From Portulaca oleracea (taxonomy: Eukaryota > Streptophyta > Magnoliopsida > Caryophyllales > Portulacaceae), in NCBI GenBank assembly GCA_029582165.1, contig CM055880.1, forward strand, positions 3,100,001-3,164,000: a stretch of 64,000 nt of DNA, read 5' to 3'. The notes beneath the pieces are model-generated. The model searched no databases. It was not told the origin of the DNA and saw only the letters and a list, made by a program, of their open reading frames with translations. How positions within the stretch are numbered: the stretch's first letter is position 1; each line of letters opens with the position of its first letter. A program made the position numbers and the translations under genes. Positions 58,556 through 64,000 of the stretch are shown here, one piece after another.

Positions 58556-58907
58556 GGATACACTTATAGTTGTCAACCATGACAACCACCGTAAGTAAAA
58601 TAAATTTTACTCATACATATGTCAAGTTTTATCTTGACCGTTAGCTTTTTTATTTAATATAAATTGTAAAAATATCTTTTTAATTTTTAGTTTATTTTTA
58701 AAAATTTAAAATAAATATTTTTCAAAATATGCTTGTTCATTAGGCAAAAACTTAGAGTTAAGGCATTTAAATTTTAAAAAAATATATTTTATAATGTTGT
58801 ACTAAATAAAAAAAATGAATGACAAAGATAAAAGTTGACAAATATATGGATAAACATTGTTTTCATTGTGGTGATTGTCATGGTTGACAACAACTGTAAG
58901 TTTTTCC
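58556..58907. mobile_element. Mutator-type MITE, copy 2
   Basis: 352 bp, the reverse of the element at 9510-9870. TTATTTTAAA flanks it exactly on both sides (58546-58555 and 58908-58917), a perfect 10-bp target duplication. Ends GGATACACTTATAGTTGTCA and, reverse-complemented, GGAAAAACTTACAGTTG. Confidence 0.88.
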
Positions 58908-58917
58908 TTATTTTAAA

Positions 58918-60326
58918 TAGTTTTTAAAATTTATTAATAATAGTGCTACGTACATCTAACTAATTTTTTAAAAATTAAATAATTATATAATAATTTTAAT
59001 AACTATGAGTCAATCTATGCTGGACTAGACAACCATAGAAGAGAAGTTTCACACCAAATCGTGGGCCCCGTTCTTTAGCTTGGTACAATTATTTTGTTGT
59101 CCAATTTAATCTGACCTTATTTTATGTTATCATTTAAAAAAACACAACTTACTTTTAAATAATTTATATTTAGAACTCTTCATACAACTCACAAATTTAT
59201 TAGTTAAAATAGAAAAAAAATAGATAATGTAATATTTATCGACTTTCACTATATTCCTTACCGAACTCTTCTAGCCTAACATTAACCATACTTTACCTAA
59301 CTTTTTAATCCGGCGAATCCAGAAATGAAATCAAATGGGTTCAAAGTCAAATATAGAAAGTCAAAACAATAATTCAGAAAATTTACTATGTTATTTGCAT
59401 TGACTAGTTAATGTGGTTCAGGACTATGTTCCCTACATTCTCCATTCTAAGGAAAAATTACAGAACTTGAAGAAAATTGTGATTGAGTATATATATTTTT
59501 TGAAATATATTTCCATTTAAACTGAAAAAATGGATTTCAATAATAATTATTTATGCAAATGTGATTCAAACTAATTATATTAAAACCAATCCAAATTAAA
59601 AATTAAACAAATTAAATAAAATTTAGAAGAGAGTTGAACAAAATAAAACAAAAAAAAAATTATCAGACTAAATTTTCAAGTTTAATAGACAAATTTCATT
59701 AAATTAACTATCTAATAGCAAATAAGGTAATATTTCTAAAAATTATATTACATAATCAAACTCAAACCAATCTAAATTGAAAATTCAATAAATTACACTA
59801 AAACTGAACTAAAATTTGAAGAGCATGAAACCGTAATTGACAATCGATATTTGATAATTGGTAATAGATGGGTTTGCAAAAATTGAGTTAAAAAAAAAAA
59901 AAGAAAACTGGGCATATGGGCTTTGCAGGAATCAATCACGCAACTTCCAAACAAATATGATATTCCTTTCTCTCACAGATTGTATATATTGGTAAACAAA
60001 TTAGTTTTACAGCCAGAAACTCAAGGTTTTTGTTTTATTTTTTTTATTTTAAGCGGGGTCATTTGACCCACGTGATTAAATTCGCTCCTGCCTACATCCT
60101 TAAAGCACAAAGGCAACAAACTATGTTGAACTACTAGACAAAAGCAACAAACTACATTTCGATATCATCCCATTTCATTCAATAGCTATATACAAGTCGT
60201 TTCCTAATAAACAAGAAACAAACACATTTGGTACTAACCCATGAGTCTCCTACAGATGTGAATGTGACAAGTAAAAACTTCCAAATCGATCGAGGTGAGA
60301 GTTGCCATGGGGTCATCCGCAGCTAG
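58918..60326. other. Intergenic and 3' flank of the membrane protein gene
   Basis: AT-rich without reading frames. The last 200-300 bp (60100-60326) probably hold the 3' untranslated region of the minus-strand gene. Confidence 0.5.
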
Positions 60327-63300
60327 CTAAACAATATTCGGTGAATAATGCCCGTCTGAGTTTCTACCATCTGCGACATCTTTCTCCGTATGCTTCTCCA
60401 CAACATAATCAACCAAGGCACCACTCTTAGCGGCCTCCATGTACAGAACTTTCACTAGGTTTTGGAAACGACGTCGAAATGTTGGCATTCTAGCCATCGA
60501 CCCTACGATGCCTTGCAACCTACATACACAACATATATATATAGCCTCATTATCGACCATGGTGGAAAATGCTAATCAGTAAATAGCATTTACCATTTAT
60601 AAGTACTACTACTAAATAATGTGCTTTTCCAGGAGTATAAGAAGATAGGATAAGGTAAAGATGGGTAAATTTAGTGTGTAAGCAGGAAAACAGGAATTGT
60701 ATGGTATGGATTGGTAAATTCAAATAACAAACAAAGAAAAGCAAATTTGAACGCGCTTGTGAAATCTAGATTAGCCAGCCTTCCCCATGAAGTAGAGTGC
60801 ATGGAAAGGGTAACGTTTGGAAAGGCTAACTTTTGTGCATATGGTCGTTAATTTTAGATAAAAATTGAAAAATTGAGTGTTCAGAGATATAATAAGGATG
60901 GGTAAATTTGGGCTGGGTTGAATTGGGTTGTGGATATAATGGGCCTTAAAACATTCTGTCCCAACTAAACCTTTTGTTGCAGGCTAGTTGACAAAAACTT
61001 AAATCTTTTGTCACCACCAAAAGGTTGGTACCTATCGAAGAGAAATGTACATTCGAATCTCAACGGGTTATCCATAGAATAATTCCGACAAACTTTTAAA
61101 TCCTTCCGGACAGAAACCCGATTATGCATAACATACTATACAAAAACCAATTTAACCAAAAAACTTAAGTTCATGGTTAAAGATCCGTGAATGATTTAAT
61201 ACTCTTTAACACATACCTTCTCACAACAGACTGAAGTTGCGCCCTCCTAACCATGTTCTTAGATGGAAATCCGATATCATCCCAATCCTCCGGTATATCA
61301 TTCTTGCACTTCATGACTGCGTGTCTCAAACAATCTTCTTCACTTTCATCTAAGTTCAGCTTCCTTATCTGCTCCTTCATGATCAACAGCGGCCCGATGA
61401 ACCACTGGAACACTCTATCCCTCGGCAAATCACTTATCATCAAATCCTCCTCGTCACCTGCAAAATTCTCAGTATTCTCAGTTCAGTTTACTCGAAAGTG
61501 ATTCTGTTCGGTTTCGGTGGATACTCTTTTCAGAAGAACACATACAGACAACTAGCCCGGGCGCATCAGACTTGGCCGAAGCAAGCAAACACCTCATGAT
61601 GCACCAAGCAGGAAGAACAATGCTCAGTTTCTTCGAGTCCCCTTTCGTCACACATTCTTCAATGTCCTTGACATTGATCAGACCGTCATGCAGCAGCTTC
61701 CTTCCGTTCACTTCGCATGATTTGAATAGCCAATCCAATACCTAATGGTACGTAGAAAGATAGTTTTGGCCGCGATTTCAGCGAAATGTCATATTGTGTA
61801 ATGATCATTAGGACAACTATCAAGTGGTGATACTTACTTTTATCGGTTTGTAGTGTTGAATGGCATCTTTTAATGTTCTTGACCGCTCTGAAACTAGCTT
61901 GGAGTTGGGCGGACCTTCCTTTCCATCCTGTTCACCATCATATGACGCTTTCCTCTGAAGTGTATCGTTTGCTGAGTTCGTCGTATGCTTCCGATATCTT
62001 GGCCTGGCTGCCCAAGGATTTCAAAAACATGAAATATGATGGAAAATTGATGCAATGGGGAGAAATCATGTATGTTTCCTCACGTGTAGGTCCCGCTAAT
62101 GCGGGTCTAGGAAGATCTAGTTGTAGGCTTGTAGATATGATGGTTTGTCGTCTACCAGAGACTCATTCTAAGAGACCCACAAAAAATTATTGTTCGCTAT
62201 AGTTGACGATCAATTAAGGTAAGAATATGAAGTTACCTGGGAAGGCATGATCCTTCCTTCAAATAAAGCAAATCATTAGCATACTCGTCAAATTCGGAGA
62301 CAATGGCTACAATGTACCCGAGTCCCATTTTGATAGAATTTTCCTGACAAAATCAAAGCACTAATCACTTACATACTCTCATAAGGCAACAAGTCTTGAG
62401 AGTAACGACTAATGAAGCTCACAAGCTAAGTTACCTGATAAACAACAACACCGGCATAGAGACCGAGAGAAAAGCTCGCCAAAAACGAAGCAATAACAGC
62501 TCCAACTACAGCAAGAGGCCATAGAATAATGGCAAGGCCAGCAAATGGGACGCACGCCGTCTCAAGAAAGGGTCCTTCTCTTCCAATCAAATCTTCCAAT
62601 AGTCTTTTCCACCCGGTAAAAAGCATGTACGGACTCTTCCATAGAGCGAGTAGGGTAATTGAGGGTACATCCGCTAATAAGGCTAGTGATGCTATCAACA
62701 AACATCCCGGCAACCTTGATAGCCTAAGAATATATAGGGAAACATCAATGTTCATCAAGCTGTATCGTATGAAACGTATAGGGAAACATTGTTCATTAAA
62801 CTATAGGATTCTTCATCAATAACACAACAACTATCACCACTAGGACTTGTACTCATGCGAGTCTGGGAACCCAAATGTAGACAATCTTACCTATATTACT
62901 GCATGAGAGAAAGCGATATAACATGCATAATTTCATGCATGGGTGAAAGGAAATTTTACTTACTTTATATCTGAAGGTTTTTCACCAGCATGCATTTTCA
63001 TGGTAAGGTCGTCCATGTAGGAGAAGTATGAGTGAAAACAGAAGTCAGTGAAGTCCCTTACAATTGTGCAGCTCTCTTTAATGGTGGACCAACAACCATC
63101 CTAAATTAACACGAATACGACCAGTAAGCAAAATCGACAATATACCGAGCTCCAATCAATAACATGTGATATGTATGTATGTATGTATGTATATATGTAT
63201 GTATGCATGTATGAATCGAATCATACGGCAAAGCAGTGGTAGAATTTGCAAGTGACATCTGGTCGAACAGCTTCAAATGTGGCAAGTAATGGGGCGAAAA

Positions 63301-63419
63301 AACCAAACCCAATTCCACCCAGAAAACTTCCAATAATCCCCAGAATTGGCCACAGGAAAAGGGGCCCTGGCAATGACAAGAGTAGCAGGATCTTCAATAT
63401 GATTCCCAGCTTCCTTGTT
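60327..63419 (-). CDS. Membrane protein like Arabidopsis At3g27390 (5' end outside the window)
   Basis: Multi-pass membrane protein of unknown function, conserved in plants. Eight exons in the window (high to low): 63419-63227, 63100-62964, 62723-62435, 62343-62237, 62003-61838, 61741-61546, 61457-61217 and 60519-60327, giving about 506 residues; junctions keep the frame. The 63419 exon starts inside a codon, so at least one exon with the N-terminus lies past the right edge. Hydrophobic segments include LPGPLFLWPILGIIGSFLGG and the pair around LLIASLALLADVP and LAIILWPLAVVGAVIASFL. Family landmarks are WKSPYMLF, IGREGPFLET and a YAGVVVYQ motif. The C-terminal half is soluble, ending in a PTFRRRFQNLVKVL helix. 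The 61546 donor is the best GT that keeps the frame, but less certain than the others. Confidence 0.88.
63171..63214. repeat. (GTAT)n microsatellite in an intron
   Basis: About ten GTAT units with slight interruptions, in the intron between the first two exons seen of the minus-strand membrane gene. Confidence 0.9.
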
Positions 63420-63479
63420 CTGAAATTAAAACACATGCACCCAGAAATTACAACAAGAAGAAGAGTATAAATTAAGGAT

Positions 63480-64000
63480 ATTGGATGAGAATATACCGAT
63501 TTTTGTCGCCATCGGATTGTAATATATCGACCTTTACTATTGAATAACAATATCTCTGACCTACTTTTGTGGGTATTGGGTATTGGATTATTATACTATC
63601 AGTGACTAAGGGAATAGTTACTCGTGAACTAGCCTCTATATTGACGTGATAGGCGAAGGAAAAAAACCGGGCCCTGCCCGGCCTGCTGCCCAATAACTTT
63701 GTTAACCCCCATTTTTTCCACTAACCCATGTTAAAAAATCAACCCCAACACAACGACTAAAGGGTTGGTGAACCGGTTTCCAAGCTGACGTGTCACATAA
63801 CAGGATTATTAGAGGTTTTTTCCACTCCACCAATCACGTCAGCATGGAGATCGATTCACTATCCTCCTAGTTATTATTGGTATAATAATATCACTTATCT
63901 ATAGAGGCCAAACATATTGTTGTCCAATAGAAAAAGTCATTATATTACAATCCAATACCCCAAATGTCATTATATTACAATCCAATACCCCAAATGTCAT
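63480..64000. mobile_element. Long-TIR foldback element, reaching the window edge
   Basis: Left part GGATATTGGATGAGAATATA through TTGAATAACAATATCTCTGA pairs with the right part (TTGTTGTCCAATAG, ATTACAATCCAATACCCC). A 34-bp unit is repeated twice at the very end (about 63934-64000). The loop has GACGTG boxes (CAAGCTGACGTGTCAC). It lies in an intron of the membrane protein gene. Related to 55330-55753. Confidence 0.7.

Overview
The window is nuclear DNA of a flowering plant, most likely a eudicot. The signs are spliced genes with GT/AG introns, a group IIb WRKY factor, receptor-like kinases, a miR395 locus, plant-type tRNA genes with upstream TATA and CAA motifs, and long AT-rich intergenic DNA full of MITEs and LTR-retrotransposon debris. 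Nothing in the sequence fixes the species.

Layout. 756-4052 (+) is a five-exon WRKY72-like transcription factor. 4053-11590 is repeat-rich and gene-free, with LTR debris, a nested MITE pair and a Mutator-type MITE. 12380-14896 (+) encodes a RAD6/UBC2-type ubiquitin-conjugating enzyme, convergent with an LRR receptor-like pseudokinase at 15599-19004 (-). 19005-32500 is mobile-element territory: two copies of one MITE, a palindromic MITE, and a reverse-oriented Copia-like element (23682-30390) whose gag zinc knuckle is split by a Harbinger-like, AAT-rich element, which itself carries a 2.5 kb solo LTR. A four-unit tandem array of about 259 bp follows. 32835-34971 (+) is a SANT-domain protein, and 37520-37987 (+) a small intronless gene of unknown function. 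40068-40223 holds a tRNA-Gly/tRNA-Arg pair 12 bp apart.

41465-45898 is the most notable part. It holds one canonical miR395 hairpin on the minus strand and, 3.5 kb away, a plus-strand run of five tandemly duplicated miR395-like hairpins behind a TATA box. All five carry the same U-to-C change at position 7 of the mature RNA, while the star arms keep the old A.

46616-48978 (-) is a receptor-like cytoplasmic kinase of the PBL type. 49000-60300 holds MITEs, a TRIM-like miniature retrotransposon and several foldback elements. 60327 to beyond the right edge (-) is a membrane protein like Arabidopsis At3g27390; its first exon or exons lie outside the window.

The genes do not form a pathway. Signalling and regulation recur (WRKY, receptor pseudokinase, RLCK, E2 enzyme), and miR395 classically controls sulfate assimilation. 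All coordinates were read by hand from splice sites and frames, and homology calls rest on recognised motifs, not on a search.
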